A stretch of 64,000 bases of DNA from Sphingomonas folli (GCF_019429525.1 NZ_JAHXZL010000013.1:62001-126000), one strand, 5' to 3'; positions 1-10,030 are shown, counted from the stretch's first letter. Notes: generated by a model not told the origin, from the sequence alone. Numbers and translations are program-made.

Positions 1-93
1 CGCGCGCGCGGCCGCGGCGGCGTCGAGCAGCGGCGGGCGATGCCCGGTGATCCCGACCGCCAGCCCGAAGCCCGGGCGCGGCGGGTGACTCAC
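1..93 (-). CDS. 5' end of a divergent gene with a GITGHR motif (partial)
   Basis: A minus-strand frame opens with GTG at 93 and runs off the window edge; only 31 residues are visible. They begin MSHPPRPGFGLAVGITGHRP. A hydrophobic strand followed by G(I/V)TGHR near the N-terminus is typical of the Rossmann-like SLOG/LOG nucleotide-binding families, but the rest of the protein is out of view. It is transcribed away from the TIR-TPR gene that starts at 321, so the two genes share the control region 94-320. The assignment to SLOG is inference from one motif; the reading frame itself is fairly convincing. Confidence 0.45.
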   Translation of the reverse strand, partial: MSHPPRPGFGLAVGITGHRPPLLDAAAAARA

Positions 94-320
94 GACTGAA
101 CCTCGCTCACCGGCATTCCCTATCGGCCCCCCCGACCGCGTGTGGCGCGCCCCTGCTACGAGCGATCGGGGCGCCGCCGCAAGCGCCTTGCGCTGATCCT
201 TGTTAACCATCGCATTGCCAGCGTTCCGGCGCTCTGGCACGAGAGGTACGGGGGGAGCCGGTCGGCCGGGCGCGCCGGCGAACGCGCCCTCGATCCATCC
301 GATGGGCGGCTGGGGGGCCG

Positions 321-2165
321 ATGCGTCAGTACGCCGCGTTCATCAGTTACAGCCACGCCGACACCGCGACGGTGCGCTGGCTCCACCATCGTATCGAGAC
401 CTACCGCCTGCCGCGCGCCCTGATCGGCACCGACTCGGCGTTCGGCCCGGTGCCGCGGCGGCTGCCGCCGGTGTTCCGCGACCGCGACGAGCTCCCCGCC
501 AGCGGCGACCTGGGCGGCGAGCTGCGCGCCGCGCTCGCCGCGGCGCGCTGCCTGATCGTGGTGTGCAGCCCGCGCGCGGCGCGGTCGCGCTGGGTCAACG
601 AGGAGGTGCTCAGCTTCAAGCGGCTCCACGGCGAGGGCCGCGTGCTCGCGCTGATCGTCGCGGGCGAGCCCGGCGACCCGGACAACGAGTGTTTCCCGCC
701 GGCGCTGCGCTGGCGCATCGGCGCCGACGGCACGCTCGGCGACGTGCCCGCCGAGCCGATCGCGGCGGACCTGCGCCCCGGCAAGGACGGCCGCCGCCTC
801 GCCGCGCTCAAGCTGATCGCCGCGCTGGCCGACGTGCGGCTCGACTCGCTGGTGCGCCGCGACGTCGCGCGGCGCCAGCGCCGGCTGATGTGGGTCACCG
901 CCGCCTCGGTGGCGGTGGCGCTCGTCACGGTCGGGCTGGCGGTCTATGCCGAGGGGCAGCGCCGCGTCGCCGAGCGCCAGCGCCGGCTCGCCGACCGCAG
1001 CCTCGAGTTCCTCATCGGCACCTTCAACATCGCCAACCCGGCGACCGAGAACCCGCGCACGATCACCGCGCTGACGGTGCTGACCCGCGCCAGCCGCGGC
1101 GCGCGCGCCGAGCTGGCCGACGAGCCCGCCGTGGGCGCGCGGCTGCTGCGCGCCACCGGCGAGATCTACGCCAACCTCGGCCTCGCGCGCGAGGCGACGA
1201 GGGACCTGCGCGCGGCGCTGGCGCGGCTGCCGGCGCGCGGCGAGCAGCGCGCGCTCGCCGAGCTGGGCCTGTCCCGCGTCGCCTATGAGCGCGGCGACGC
1301 CGCCGGGGCACGCCGCGCGCTCGACGCCGCGGCGGCGGCGATAGACCGACGCGCGCGCTACGCCCCGACCATCGAGGCGGCGGTGGCGGAGGCGCGCGGC
1401 CAGGCCAAGGTGCTGGGCGGCGACTATGCCGGCGCGGTGCATGATCTCGCCGAGGCCGCGCGCCGGCGCCAGGCGCTCGACGGCGACCAGCGCGAGGCGC
1501 TCGGCGGCGTATGGATGAAGCAGGCGATCGTGCTCGTGCGGCTGCGACGCTACGCCGAGGCCGATCCGCTGTTCTCGCGCGCCGTGGCGACCTACGCCGC
1601 GAAGTTCGGGGTCGACCATGTGCTCACCGCGCGCGCGCTACAGAACCGCGCTTTCGCCGACTTCGAGAGTGGCCATGTTGCCCTGGCGCAGCAGCGCATG
1701 GCACAGGTGCTGCGCATCTACGACCGCGTGCTCGAACAGGACCACCCGACCGTCGCCGCGGCGCGGATCCTGATGGGACGCATTCGTACCGCCAATCGCG
1801 ACTATGACGGCGCGATCGCGGAGCTGGACCGCGCGCTTACGACCTATCGCCGCCTGTACGGCCCCGCCGCGCCGGCGGTCGGCGACGCGCATTTCTACGC
1901 CGCCGAGGCGGAGGCGGCGGCGGGCCATACCGACGCCGCGCTGCGCCACGTCACCGCGACCCGGTCGATCTACGACACGGCCTATGCCGCGACCGACCCC
2001 GACCAGGTCGAGGTCCGCCTGCTGCGCGCGCGCGTGCTCGCGGCGGGCGGCCGCGCCGCTCTGGCCGCGGCGGCCTGCGACGACGCGCTCGCGCTGCAAC
2101 GTCGCATCGACCCCGCCGCGACCGCGCTGGCCACCGCGCGCGCCGGTTGCGGCGCCGGCAAATAA
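321..2165 (+). CDS. TIR-domain membrane protein with TPR repeats
   Basis: 614 residues. The N-terminal TIR-type domain spans roughly residues 4-140: FISYSHAD at 7-14, the RDRDELP loop at 53-59, and SRWVNEEVLSF around 89-99, whose Glu94/Glu95 lie where TIR NADases carry the catalytic glutamate. A single membrane helix follows at about 190-209, flanked by Arg-rich segments (RRQRRLMW before it, EGQRR after it). The rest, to about 600, is helical, Ala-rich and TPR-like (LYGPAAPAVGDAHFYAAEAE and similar), suggesting a protein-binding sensor. TIR domains in bacteria act as NAD-consuming enzymes or scaffolds; which applies here cannot be read from sequence. It stands divergent from the partial GITGHR gene. 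The start ATG follows a short intergenic region without a clear Shine-Dalgarno. Confidence 0.75.
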   Translation: MRQYAAFISYSHADTATVRWLHHRIETYRLPRALIGTDSAFGPVPRRLPPVFRDRDELPASGDLGGELRAALAAARCLIVVCSPRAARSRWVNEEVLSFKRLHGEGRVLALIVAGEPGDPDNECFPPALRWRIGADGTLGDVPAEPIAADLRPGKDGRRLAALKLIAALADVRLDSLVRRDVARRQRRLMWVTAASVAVALVTVGLAVYAEGQRRVAERQRRLADRSLEFLIGTFNIANPATENPRTITALTVLTRASRGARAELADEPAVGARLLRATGEIYANLGLAREATRDLRAALARLPARGEQRALAELGLSRVAYERGDAAGARRALDAAAAAIDRRARYAPTIEAAVAEARGQAKVLGGDYAGAVHDLAEAARRRQALDGDQREALGGVWMKQAIVLVRLRRYAEADPLFSRAVATYAAKFGVDHVLTARALQNRAFADFESGHVALAQQRMAQVLRIYDRVLEQDHPTVAAARILMGRIRTANRDYDGAIAELDRALTTYRRLYGPAAPAVGDAHFYAAEAEAAAGHTDAALRHVTATRSIYDTAYAATDPDQVEVRLLRARVLAAGGRAALAAAACDDALALQRRIDPAATALATARAGCGAGK

Positions 2166-2247
2166 AAGCGCGGGATGGCAAGTTTTTACCTTTTGGCGGC
2201 GCGCCGTCTCGCTATGCATTAACCAACACACGCGGGGGGATGTCGCG

Positions 2248-3279
2248 ATGAACAGGGGAAGAGCGCTCGCGGTCGCCGCGGCGGCGGGGCTGATGGCGGC
2301 GGCGGTACCGGCGCGCGCGGCGCTGGTCGAGACGGTGACGGTCAGCAACGGTCTGGGATACACGTTCAGCGCCGACGGCTCCTTTCCCAGTCGCGCGCCC
2401 GGCGGGACGCGCGAGCAGGTCTTCACCGGGCAGCGCGCGCCGACCCAGTCCGATCTCGGCGTCGATCTCGTCGGCGAGGCGGGCTCGGGCAGCTTCTACT
2501 TCCTCCACAACGATTATTGCGTCGGCGGCTGCGCCCTGGCCTCGAGCACGGTGATCACCTTCAGCGTGACCAACACCGGCACGGACGCGGTCGACCTGCG
2601 CTTCGACTCGCTGATCACGCCGGGCCATCTCGCCATCGTCGACGGCGCCCCCGGGCGCGGCGGCTTCTCGTTCAGCGTGACCCAGCGCACCGCCGGGCAG
2701 CAGGACGCCACCCTCTACTCGGCGTTCGGCAACGTCAGCGACGAGGAGGTCAGCGTCGGCGACGGCAATTTCAACGGCGAGCCCTTCCGCGGCCAGACCT
2801 TCACCGACTACGGTTTCGGCCGCGTGCTCGACTGGAGCACGACCCCGCTCAACCTCGAGCTCGGCTCGCTCGCCGCGGGCGCGACCACCGAGGTGGAATA
2901 TAACGCCTCCTATTTTGTCACCGCCTTCGGCGAGTGCAGCGACATCAACAGCTGCAACGGGCTCCAGGTCGTCTTCGGCGATCCGCGCAACAATGGCAGC
3001 GTCTCCAGCTTCGCGCGTGGCCTCGCGATCGGCGATCCGGTGACGCTGATCAACCGCGAGTATGACGCGGTGGAGGTGCCCTATGCCTTCAACCTCTCGG
3101 GCAGCCCTTTCCCCGAGCTGCCGCCGGCGCAGGGGCCAGTGACCTACGACGGCGCCTATGACCCGCTCAAGCTCGGCGCGGTGCCCGAGCCGGGGACGTG
3201 GATGACGCTGATCCTCGGCATGGCGCTGGTCGGCGGCGCGCTGCGGCGCGACCGGCGCCGGCGCGCCCTTGCCGCCTAG
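2248..3279 (+). CDS. Secreted PEP-CTERM protein
   Basis: 343 residues. The start chosen is the ATG at 2248, which follows a G-rich stretch and begins a clean signal peptide (MNRGRALAVAAAAGLMAAAV, cleavage after ARA). The body is beta-rich, with repeated short strands and Asn/Gly/Asp turns and two likely disulfide pairs (CVGGCA; CSDINSC). The C-terminus is a PEP-CTERM sorting signal: VPEPGTW, a hydrophobic helix and an RRDRRRR tail. In known systems an exosortase cleaves such tails and the protein goes to the envelope or exopolysaccharide; no exosortase gene is in this window. The frame extends open upstream into the TIR gene but that part is not coding. Specific function unknown. Confidence 0.8.
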   Translation: MNRGRALAVAAAAGLMAAAVPARAALVETVTVSNGLGYTFSADGSFPSRAPGGTREQVFTGQRAPTQSDLGVDLVGEAGSGSFYFLHNDYCVGGCALASSTVITFSVTNTGTDAVDLRFDSLITPGHLAIVDGAPGRGGFSFSVTQRTAGQQDATLYSAFGNVSDEEVSVGDGNFNGEPFRGQTFTDYGFGRVLDWSTTPLNLELGSLAAGATTEVEYNASYFVTAFGECSDINSCNGLQVVFGDPRNNGSVSSFARGLAIGDPVTLINREYDAVEVPYAFNLSGSPFPELPPAQGPVTYDGAYDPLKLGAVPEPGTWMTLILGMALVGGALRRDRRRRALAA

Positions 3280-3471
3280 AGTGAGATCCGGCGAAAGCCG
3301 GAGCACCGGGACCGCGAGGATGGCGCTCGGCCCTGGGCTCGTTCGTGGGCGGGACCACGCCGGTGGTCGGCCGTGCGAACGCCTCGTCGCACGGGCAGGC
3401 ACGGCGCGCGATCCGTTGACCTCTCGGTAAGGTCTCCGGCCTAGCTGGCGCTGCGGGGCACGGAGGCGCAC

Positions 3472-4032
3472 TTGGCAATCTTGGACTCACTCGCCGGCTT
3501 CATCGACAACGACGGTCTGGCCGAGACCTTCGCCGCCAAGGCGGAGGATCCCGCCAAGGCGCGGCGCCCGCTGCTCGACGGCATCCGCCGCGCGCGCGAG
3601 CAGTTCGCCGCGCGCACCGCTGACGGCGCCCGCGTCGGCAGCCGCTGGTGGCAGGTCCAGAACGGCGTGGTCGCGCTCACCGTCAGGATCGGCGGCGACG
3701 TGCTGCCGCTCGGCGGTGCCCCCACCAACCATATCCCCGAGGGCGTGTTCGCCGCGTTCCTCGAGCGGCTCGAGCAGGCGGTCGAGGCGGGCGAGCTCGA
3801 CGACGCGCTGCGCGCGCGCCAGGCCGAGCGCGCGCGGTCGACGCGCGGTGCCGAGCCGGCGCGCCGCCGCGTACCGGGCGAGCGCCACCCCAGCAACGAC
3901 CGCGAGGACTGGGACGGCCTCACCTGGGCCGAGCGGCAGAAGGTCAACGCCTTCTACCGCGACGGACGCAACCCCGACGGCAGCCTCATCGCCACCGCCG
4001 GCTACAGGCCCGACGCGCCGATCGCGGGCTGA
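3472..4032 (+). CDS. Conserved hypothetical protein
   Basis: 186 residues with a TTG start at 3472, supported by GGAG about 7 nt upstream (3462-3465) and by the good coding pattern from the first codon (MAILDSLAGFIDNDG). There is no signal peptide or membrane segment. The centre is charged and helical (FLERLEQAVEAGELDDALRA), and the C-terminal part holds a compact motif, DWDGLTWAERQKVNAFYRDG. I do not recognise a named family; it looks like a cytoplasmic protein restricted to sphingomonads. Its last 31 nt overlap the end of the convergent gene at 4002-5234. Confidence 0.65.
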   Translation: MAILDSLAGFIDNDGLAETFAAKAEDPAKARRPLLDGIRRAREQFAARTADGARVGSRWWQVQNGVVALTVRIGGDVLPLGGAPTNHIPEGVFAAFLERLEQAVEAGELDDALRARQAERARSTRGAEPARRRVPGERHPSNDREDWDGLTWAERQKVNAFYRDGRNPDGSLIATAGYRPDAPIAG

Positions 4033-5234
4033 GCGCCGCGCGGCATCATATAGTCGCGCGTGATCGGCAGCGCCTCGCGCCGCCGGGTGAGCTGGATCTG
4101 GTAGTTGAGATGCCCGTCATGGCGGAAGGCGACCAGCGCGCCCGCCAGATAGAAGCGCCACATGCGATAGAAGCGCTCGTCGTAGAGCGCCACGATCGCG
4201 TCGCGCGCCGCCTCGACGCGCGCGAGCCAGTGATCGATCGTCAGCGCATAGTGGAGCCGCAGCGTCTCGACGTCGGTCACCCATAGCCGCGCGTCCTCCA
4301 CCGCCGGGGTGATCTGGCTGAGCGCGGGGACGTAGCCGCCGGGGAAGATGTAGCGCGCGAGCCAGCGGTCGGTCGCCGCGGGGCCGTCGGCGCGGCCGAT
4401 CGTGTGGAGCAGCATCACCCCGTCCTCGGCCAGCAGCGCGCGGCACTGGCGGAAGAAGGCGCGATAGTGCGGCGGCCCGACGTGCTCGAACATGCCGACC
4501 GAGACGATCCGGTCGAACCGCCCGCGCACGTCGCGATAGTCGAGCAGCTCGAAGCGGACGTGCTCCTCCACCCCGGCCTCGCGCGCGCGGCGACGCGCGA
4601 CCGCGAGCTGCTGCTCCGACAAGGTGATCCCCAGCACCTCGACGCCCGCGACGCGGTGCAGGTGAAGCGCCAGCCCGCCCCAGCCGCAGCCGATGTCGAG
4701 CACGCGATCGCCCGGGCGCAGCGCGAGCTTGTCGGCGATGTGGCGCAGCTTGGCCGCCTGCGCCTGCTCCAGCGTGGCGTCGGGCGGGTCGAAATAGGCG
4801 CAGCTGTAGTGCAGCTCGGGGTCGAGGAAGAGCGCGTACAGCTCGGTCGAGAGGTCGTAATGGTGCGCGACGTTGCGGCGCGCCCGGCGGCGCCAGTTGG
4901 CCGCGGTGAGCAGCGCGCTGCGGCGCCACGGCCGCCACCAGCGCAGGTCGGCCGCGGCGTCGTCGTCCCATCGGGTGTTGCGACCGATCAGGTCGAGGAA
5001 GCCGCGGATGTCGTCGCCGTCGATCACCATCCGACCGTCGACATAGGCCTCGCCGAACGCCAGCGCCGGGTCGAGCGCGGCGCGGCGCGGCGTGGCGTGG
5101 TCGAGGAAGCGGATCGTGGCGTCGACCGCGGCGGGGGCCGGCGCGCCGAAGCGGTGCGTCCGGCCCGCGGCGTCGACGACGAGCAGGACACCGCGCCGGA
5201 TCAGTCGGTGCAGCAGGAAGGCGAGCAGCCGCAT
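4002..5234 (-). CDS. cfa: Cyclopropane-fatty-acyl-phospholipid synthase family methyltransferase
   Basis: 410 residues, close to the usual length of CFA synthases. These enzymes use S-adenosylmethionine to methylenate unsaturated acyl chains of membrane phospholipids, at the inner face of the membrane. Visible landmarks are NVAHHYDLSTELYALFLD at 121-138 and YSCAYF at 143-148, both typical of the family, the SAM motif VLDIGCGWG at 178-186, and VSVGMFEHVG further on. The N-terminal 100 residues form the lipid-binding domain. It is a single gene, convergent with and overlapping the hypothetical gene at 3472-4032. Related mycolic-acid-type or polyunsaturated fatty-acid methyltransferases share the fold, so the exact product is not certain. 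Confidence 0.85.
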   Translation of the reverse strand: MRLLAFLLHRLIRRGVLLVVDAAGRTHRFGAPAPAAVDATIRFLDHATPRRAALDPALAFGEAYVDGRMVIDGDDIRGFLDLIGRNTRWDDDAAADLRWWRPWRRSALLTAANWRRRARRNVAHHYDLSTELYALFLDPELHYSCAYFDPPDATLEQAQAAKLRHIADKLALRPGDRVLDIGCGWGGLALHLHRVAGVEVLGITLSEQQLAVARRRAREAGVEEHVRFELLDYRDVRGRFDRIVSVGMFEHVGPPHYRAFFRQCRALLAEDGVMLLHTIGRADGPAATDRWLARYIFPGGYVPALSQITPAVEDARLWVTDVETLRLHYALTIDHWLARVEAARDAIVALYDERFYRMWRFYLAGALVAFRHDGHLNYQIQLTRRREALPITRDYMMPRGAQPAIGASGL

Positions 5235-5376
5235 CGCCGGAGGCTAGCCCCACCGCGCCGCCCTGCCAACGTGTCGCGTCCGCCGCCACGCCACGATCGT
5301 CGGCGCGGCGCGTCACGGCTGGCGCCGCGCGCGCGGCGGTGCCAGAACCGGGGCTCAGGCAAGGGGGAGGTGAGCG

Positions 5377-5862
5377 ATGCGAGCGATCGTCCGCAGGTTC
5401 GTCGTCGGCGCGACGGCGCTGCTGCTCACCGGCGCTGCCCCGCCCGGCACGCCGGGTGCCACGTCGGTGGTGAGCGACGCGGCGGTGCGCGCGCAGGTCG
5501 CGGCGATGCTCGCCGAGATGCGCCCCGACCAGGGGTTCCTGTGGCGGCCGCTGGTGCGGGACGGCGCGCGCGTCGCCGCGATCGAGGTGTGGAAGAAGCC
5601 CGGGCGTCCCGCTGTCCACCCCGCCGAGGCCGAATATGCCATCGTGCTCGAGGGCGCGGGGACGCTGGTGTCGGGGGGCACGCTCGTCGCCCCGGCGACG
5701 CGCCGCGACGGCATGGTCGAGGGCGAACGGATCGCGGGCGGCAGCACCCGGGCGCTGGCGCGCGGCGACGTGCTGCTGATCCCCGCGGGCGTGCCGCATT
5801 GGTTCGGGATCACGGGCGATCACCTCGTGCTGCTCGGCACCAAGCTGCCGGCCGACCGCTAG
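5377..5862 (+). CDS. Secreted cupin-domain protein
   Basis: 161 residues. The ATG at 5377 follows a strong GGAGG at 5366-5370. An N-terminal signal sequence (RFVVGATALLLTGAAPPG) is followed by a single cupin barrel. Cupin motif 1 appears as VHPAEAEYAIVLEGAGTL and motif 2 as GDVLLIPAGVPHWFG, giving likely metal ligands His (VHP), Glu (AEAEY) and His (VPHW). A small periplasmic metal-binding barrel is therefore likely; substrate unknown. It is a monocistronic-looking gene on the plus strand, followed after 60 nt by the CxxCxxCC protein. Confidence 0.75.
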   Translation: MRAIVRRFVVGATALLLTGAAPPGTPGATSVVSDAAVRAQVAAMLAEMRPDQGFLWRPLVRDGARVAAIEVWKKPGRPAVHPAEAEYAIVLEGAGTLVSGGTLVAPATRRDGMVEGERIAGGSTRALARGDVLLIPAGVPHWFGITGDHLVLLGTKLPADR

Positions 5863-5922
5863 CGCGGGCGCGTCGTCGCCCGCCGCTTGCGTCGCGTCGC
5901 GCGGGGCGCCACGGGCGTGCCG

Positions 5923-6492
5923 ATGGACGCCGACCCCGACCTGGAGACCGCGCTGCTCGGCCCGCTGGTGGCGCACCGGACGTGCGGCGACTGCACGGTC
6001 TGCTGCACCGTGCTGAAGGTCGCCGCGCCCGACTTCAGCAAGCCGGCGGACACGCCCTGCGCGCATCTCGGCGCGCAGGGCTGCACGATCCACGCGGCGC
6101 GCCCCGGCATCTGCCGCGACTGGTTCTGCGGCTGGCGCCGCGTCGCGGCGATGCCCGAGGCGGCGCGGCCCGACCGCTCGGGGTTGCTGGTGTCGCTCGG
6201 CTTCGAGCGTGCGCCGCGCAACTGCCTCGAGGGGGTCGCCGTCACGGTGCGGCGGCTCGAGGGCAGCGGCGCGATCGAGGACGGCACCGCCGCCGCCGTG
6301 CTGGACGCGCTGTGCGATCGCCTGGTCCCCGTGTGGTTCAGCGACGGCGCGCGCAAGATGCTGATGCACCCCGACGAGGAGGTCGCCGGCCACGTGCTGA
6401 CGGGCACGCCGCCGCCCGCGCCTCTCGCCGCGGAGGTGGCGGCGTGGCGCGCGCGCTACGCCGCGTTCGCGGCGCCGGACGCGACGCGCTAG
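5923..6492 (+). CDS. Cysteine-cluster (YkgJ-like, putative Zn/Fe-binding) protein
   Basis: 189 residues from the ATG at 5923; an in-frame TTG at 5887 is less likely because the stretch before MDADPDLET is unlike a folded N-terminus. The signature CGDCTVCC is followed by CAHLGAQGCTIHAARPGICR and DWFCGW, the spacing of the CxxCxxCC family (UPF0153/YkgJ), which is thought to hold an iron-sulfur or zinc cluster. The remainder is a helical domain without known motifs. Cytoplasmic, function unknown. Copy one of the dispersed 49-bp repeat begins at the stop codon itself. Confidence 0.75.
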   Translation: MDADPDLETALLGPLVAHRTCGDCTVCCTVLKVAAPDFSKPADTPCAHLGAQGCTIHAARPGICRDWFCGWRRVAAMPEAARPDRSGLLVSLGFERAPRNCLEGVAVTVRRLEGSGAIEDGTAAAVLDALCDRLVPVWFSDGARKMLMHPDEEVAGHVLTGTPPPAPLAAEVAAWRARYAAFAAPDATR

Positions 6493-6538
6493 AGGCCGAT
6501 CCATCTGATGTGAACCAGCGGCGTGCTCCTGCGGACGC
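6490..6538 (+). repeat. Dispersed intergenic repeat, copy 1
   Basis: 49-bp sequence beginning tagaggccgatccatctg and ending gcggacgc. Closely related copies are at 44453-44500 (same strand) and 45682-45730 (opposite strand). The first six bases coincide with the stop codon of the upstream gene. The rest of the gap to the globin gene (to 6760) holds no gene that I can support. Confidence 0.7.
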
Positions 6539-6760
6539 CGTAGCACGGATCAAGGGAGGTGGAGCAGACCCTGGCCGCCCGGCGTGGCCGTGGCGCCGAG
6601 TTGCACGTTATTTCCTCACCCACGTTACTGATCGCGTCGGCGGACCGGTGTATCCCCTTCCGCATGGTGTACCCGACCTGCCCGATCGCGCCCCGCGCAC
6701 CGCGCCCCGTCCCGCGCTCCAGGCCATGATCGGGCCGCTGCGTCCGCGACGCGGCGCGCG

Positions 6761-7219
6761 ATGAGCGCGCCGGTCGCGCTGTCGCCCGCGCAGGTGGTGC
6801 TGGTGCGCGCCAGCTACGCCGCCATCGCCCGGCAGGAAGAGGATTATGCCGCGCGCTTCTATCACCGGCTGCTGGAGCGCCACCCCTTCACCCGCGCGCT
6901 CTTCCCCGACGACATGGCGAAGCAGATCAGCGTGTTCCGCCTCACCATCGACGCGCTGATCGTGCAGCTCGACCAGCCCGGCGGGTCGTGCGCGGCGCTG
7001 GCGGAGCTCGGTCGCCGCCACGTCGGCTACGGCGTGCTGACGCGGCATTACGACTATGTCGGCAGCGTGCTGATCGACACGCTCGCCGAGATGGCGGGAG
7101 ACCGGTTCGACGCCGACACCCGCGCCGCCTGGGAGACGCTCTACGCCGGGGTGACGCACGCGATGCTCGAGCCGACGGGCGTCACGGACACGCGCCCAGC
7201 CCAGGCCCATCCAGGCTGA
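6761..7219 (+). CDS. Single-domain bacterial globin
   Basis: 152 residues, the length of Vitreoscilla-type single-domain haemoglobins and of the haem domain of flavohaemoglobins. It shows the N-terminal LSPAQVVLVRASYAAI helix, RFYHRLLERHPFTRALFP (CD region), and GRRHVGYGV with the probable proximal haem ligand His87. Gln55 in MAKQISVFR lies where a distal residue is expected. There is no reductase domain, so electrons would have to come from a separate protein. Probable role is O2 or NO binding or detoxification in the cytoplasm. No clear Shine-Dalgarno; ATG at 6761 is the only sensible start. Confidence 0.85.
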   Translation: MSAPVALSPAQVVLVRASYAAIARQEEDYAARFYHRLLERHPFTRALFPDDMAKQISVFRLTIDALIVQLDQPGGSCAALAELGRRHVGYGVLTRHYDYVGSVLIDTLAEMAGDRFDADTRAAWETLYAGVTHAMLEPTGVTDTRPAQAHPG

Positions 7220-7313
7220 AGCGGGCGAGCGAGCCGGCGCTCTGTCGCACGGCGCCGGATGCCTTGACTCGGGGCGTCCGCGTGCCGACCTTCGCCCGGG
7301 CAGGAGGACGGCG

Positions 7314-7595
7314 ATGGTCGAGGCTCGATGGAACGGCGCGCTGATCGCGCGCAGCGACGACACCGTGGTGGTGGAGGGCAATCATTATTTCCCCGCCGAG
7401 GCGGTCGACGCGGCGCTGCTCCGGCCGAGCGCCACGACCAGCATCTGCCCGTGGAAGGGCACCGCGCATTATCACAGCCTGCACGTCGACGGCGCCGACA
7501 ACGTGGATGCCGCCTGGTATTACCCCGATCCCAAGCCCGAGGCAGCCGCGATCCGCGGGCGCCTGGCGTTCTGGAAGGGTGTGACGGTCGGCTGA
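7314..7595 (+). CDS. DUF427 domain protein
   Basis: 93 residues, the typical length of a single DUF427 domain. Recognisable are the N-terminal WNGALIARSDDTVVVEGNHYFP and the central TSICPWKGTAHYHSL, followed by WYYPDPKPEA; these are the conserved blocks of the family, a small beta barrel of unknown biochemical role. The start ATG at 7314 is preceded by AGGAGG at 7302-7307. Cytoplasmic. It lies alone between the globin and the convergent thiolase gene. Confidence 0.88.
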   Translation: MVEARWNGALIARSDDTVVVEGNHYFPAEAVDAALLRPSATTSICPWKGTAHYHSLHVDGADNVDAAWYYPDPKPEAAAIRGRLAFWKGVTVG

Positions 7596-7683
7596 TCCCC
7601 GCGCCCCGGCGGTCGCGGGCCTGCCGGCGCCGGAACCCGCCCCCCGTCGGCGCGAGTGGGAGGGACCGGGCGCGGCGCGAGGG

Positions 7684-8886
<1,203 letters not shown>

Positions 8887-9124
8887 TGGGTCGTCCTGTT
8901 CCGGCGTGGCGAGGCCGTGCGGATCGCGGGTCGACTCGCCCGGCGATCTTTGGCGCCAAACGCGGGCATCGGCAACGCGCCGGTGTCGCCCGGGGGAGCA
9001 CGATCGCGTTCGAGCGCGCGACGCTGCGGCTATGCCCCTGACGTAGCCGGATGATTTCAGTTGAGTAGCCGTTAACTAAGCGTAGCATCGACGCCGCCCG
9101 ATGGTCGGGCGGGAGGATGTTCCG

Positions 9125-9319
9125 ATGCGTTCGCTCTCTATCGTCGCCGCGGCCGCGGTGCTGCTCGCGGGCACGACGCCCGCGCTCGCCGCGCCGTGCA
9201 AGGATCCCAAGACCGGCAAGTTCGTCAAATGCGCCACCGCCCCCGTCAAGGCGACCAAGTGCAAGAACGCCAAGGGCCAGTTCGCCAGATGCGGCACGCC
9301 CGGCGCCAAACCGGCCTGA
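9125..9319 (+). CDS. Small secreted Cys/Lys-rich protein
   Basis: 64 residues. The ATG at 9125 is chosen because GGGAGG at 9111-9116 is well placed for it and because it begins directly with a signal peptide (MRSLSIVAAAAVLLAGTTPA). The mature part is about 40 residues with four cysteines in two repeats of the form CK(D/N)(P/A)K(T/)GKF(V/A)(K/R)C, suggesting two small disulfide loops. Periplasmic, function unknown. An in-frame ATG at 9101 would place charged residues before the signal and is rejected. Confidence 0.65.
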   Translation: MRSLSIVAAAAVLLAGTTPALAAPCKDPKTGKFVKCATAPVKATKCKNAKGQFARCGTPGAKPA

Positions 9320-9434
9320 GCGCGCGCGGCGGGGGTCCTCCGCCGCGTCGCCGCCGCCGCGGATATGAGCATGTGTGTGTCACCGAATTTTAAGGTAAGA
9401 AGTTCAGCCCTATCTCATCGGGGATAGGAGAGAG

Positions 9435-9911
9435 ATGGTCGAGATCGCCGCCCGGGTCTATCGCACGCGTCGCGCCGGAGAGCGGTACGACACCGAGGCG
9501 CGCTCGACCTTGCGCGGTGCCTCGCAGGTGCCGCTCGACGTACTGCTCGACCAGATCTCGCCGTCGGGGTGCCATATCGTCACGGCGGAGGATGTCGCGG
9601 TGGGCGAGTGGATCTCGCTCGGCATCGCCGGGCTGGGTCGGGTCGAGGCGCTGGTGGTGCGCAGCACCCGCACCGGCTATGGCTGCGCCTTCATCAGCCA
9701 CGTCCCGCCCAGTCTGCTCGCGCGCGTCGGCGAGGACACGCCGGTGGTCGCGCTGTCCGACGACCGCCCGTCCCAGGTCGCCGACCCCGACGCCGCCGTG
9801 CCCGCGGTCGACAAGCTGCCGCTCCGCACGCGCTTCCTGCTGATCATGGGCTTCTGCGCGCTGGCGTGGGTCGCGATCGTCGCCTCGGTCGCCCTCATCG
9901 TCGCGATCTGA
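9435..9911 (+). CDS. PilZ domain protein with C-terminal membrane helix
   Basis: 158 residues. PilZ domains bind cyclic di-GMP through an RxxxR motif and a (D/N)xSxxG loop: here R12/R13 to ER17, with DQISPSGCHIV at 39-49, fit that pattern. After the barrel and a linker, a single helix at about 130-155 (FLLIMGFCALAWVAIVASVA) anchors the protein in the membrane. The start is supported by AGGAG at 9426-9430. It may respond to the GGDEF/EAL enzyme encoded at 58940-61471, though no linkage is seen. The second Arg spacing should be checked by alignment. Confidence 0.75.
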   Translation: MVEIAARVYRTRRAGERYDTEARSTLRGASQVPLDVLLDQISPSGCHIVTAEDVAVGEWISLGIAGLGRVEALVVRSTRTGYGCAFISHVPPSLLARVGEDTPVVALSDDRPSQVADPDAAVPAVDKLPLRTRFLLIMGFCALAWVAIVASVALIVAI

Positions 9912-10030
9912 GCCGGCCGGCGGGCGCGAGCGCCGCGATACGGGCGATGCGCCCATAAGGGAGGGACGCGGCGCGCGCATCGGGCCCGACGGACCCGTCG
10001 CGCGAGCGTGCGGCGTCGGCGCGGACGGGG

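Noticed and set aside
156..1619. Long open frame on the minus strand opposite the TIR-TPR gene
   Set aside because: Very Arg/Ala/Gly/His-rich without motifs; typical reverse-strand shadow in GC-rich DNA, while the plus frame has TIR and TPR features.
4117..6546. 809-codon minus-strand frame running over cfa, the cupin and the Cys-cluster gene
   Set aside because: It crosses three genes with recognisable families on both strands and has no motif of its own.
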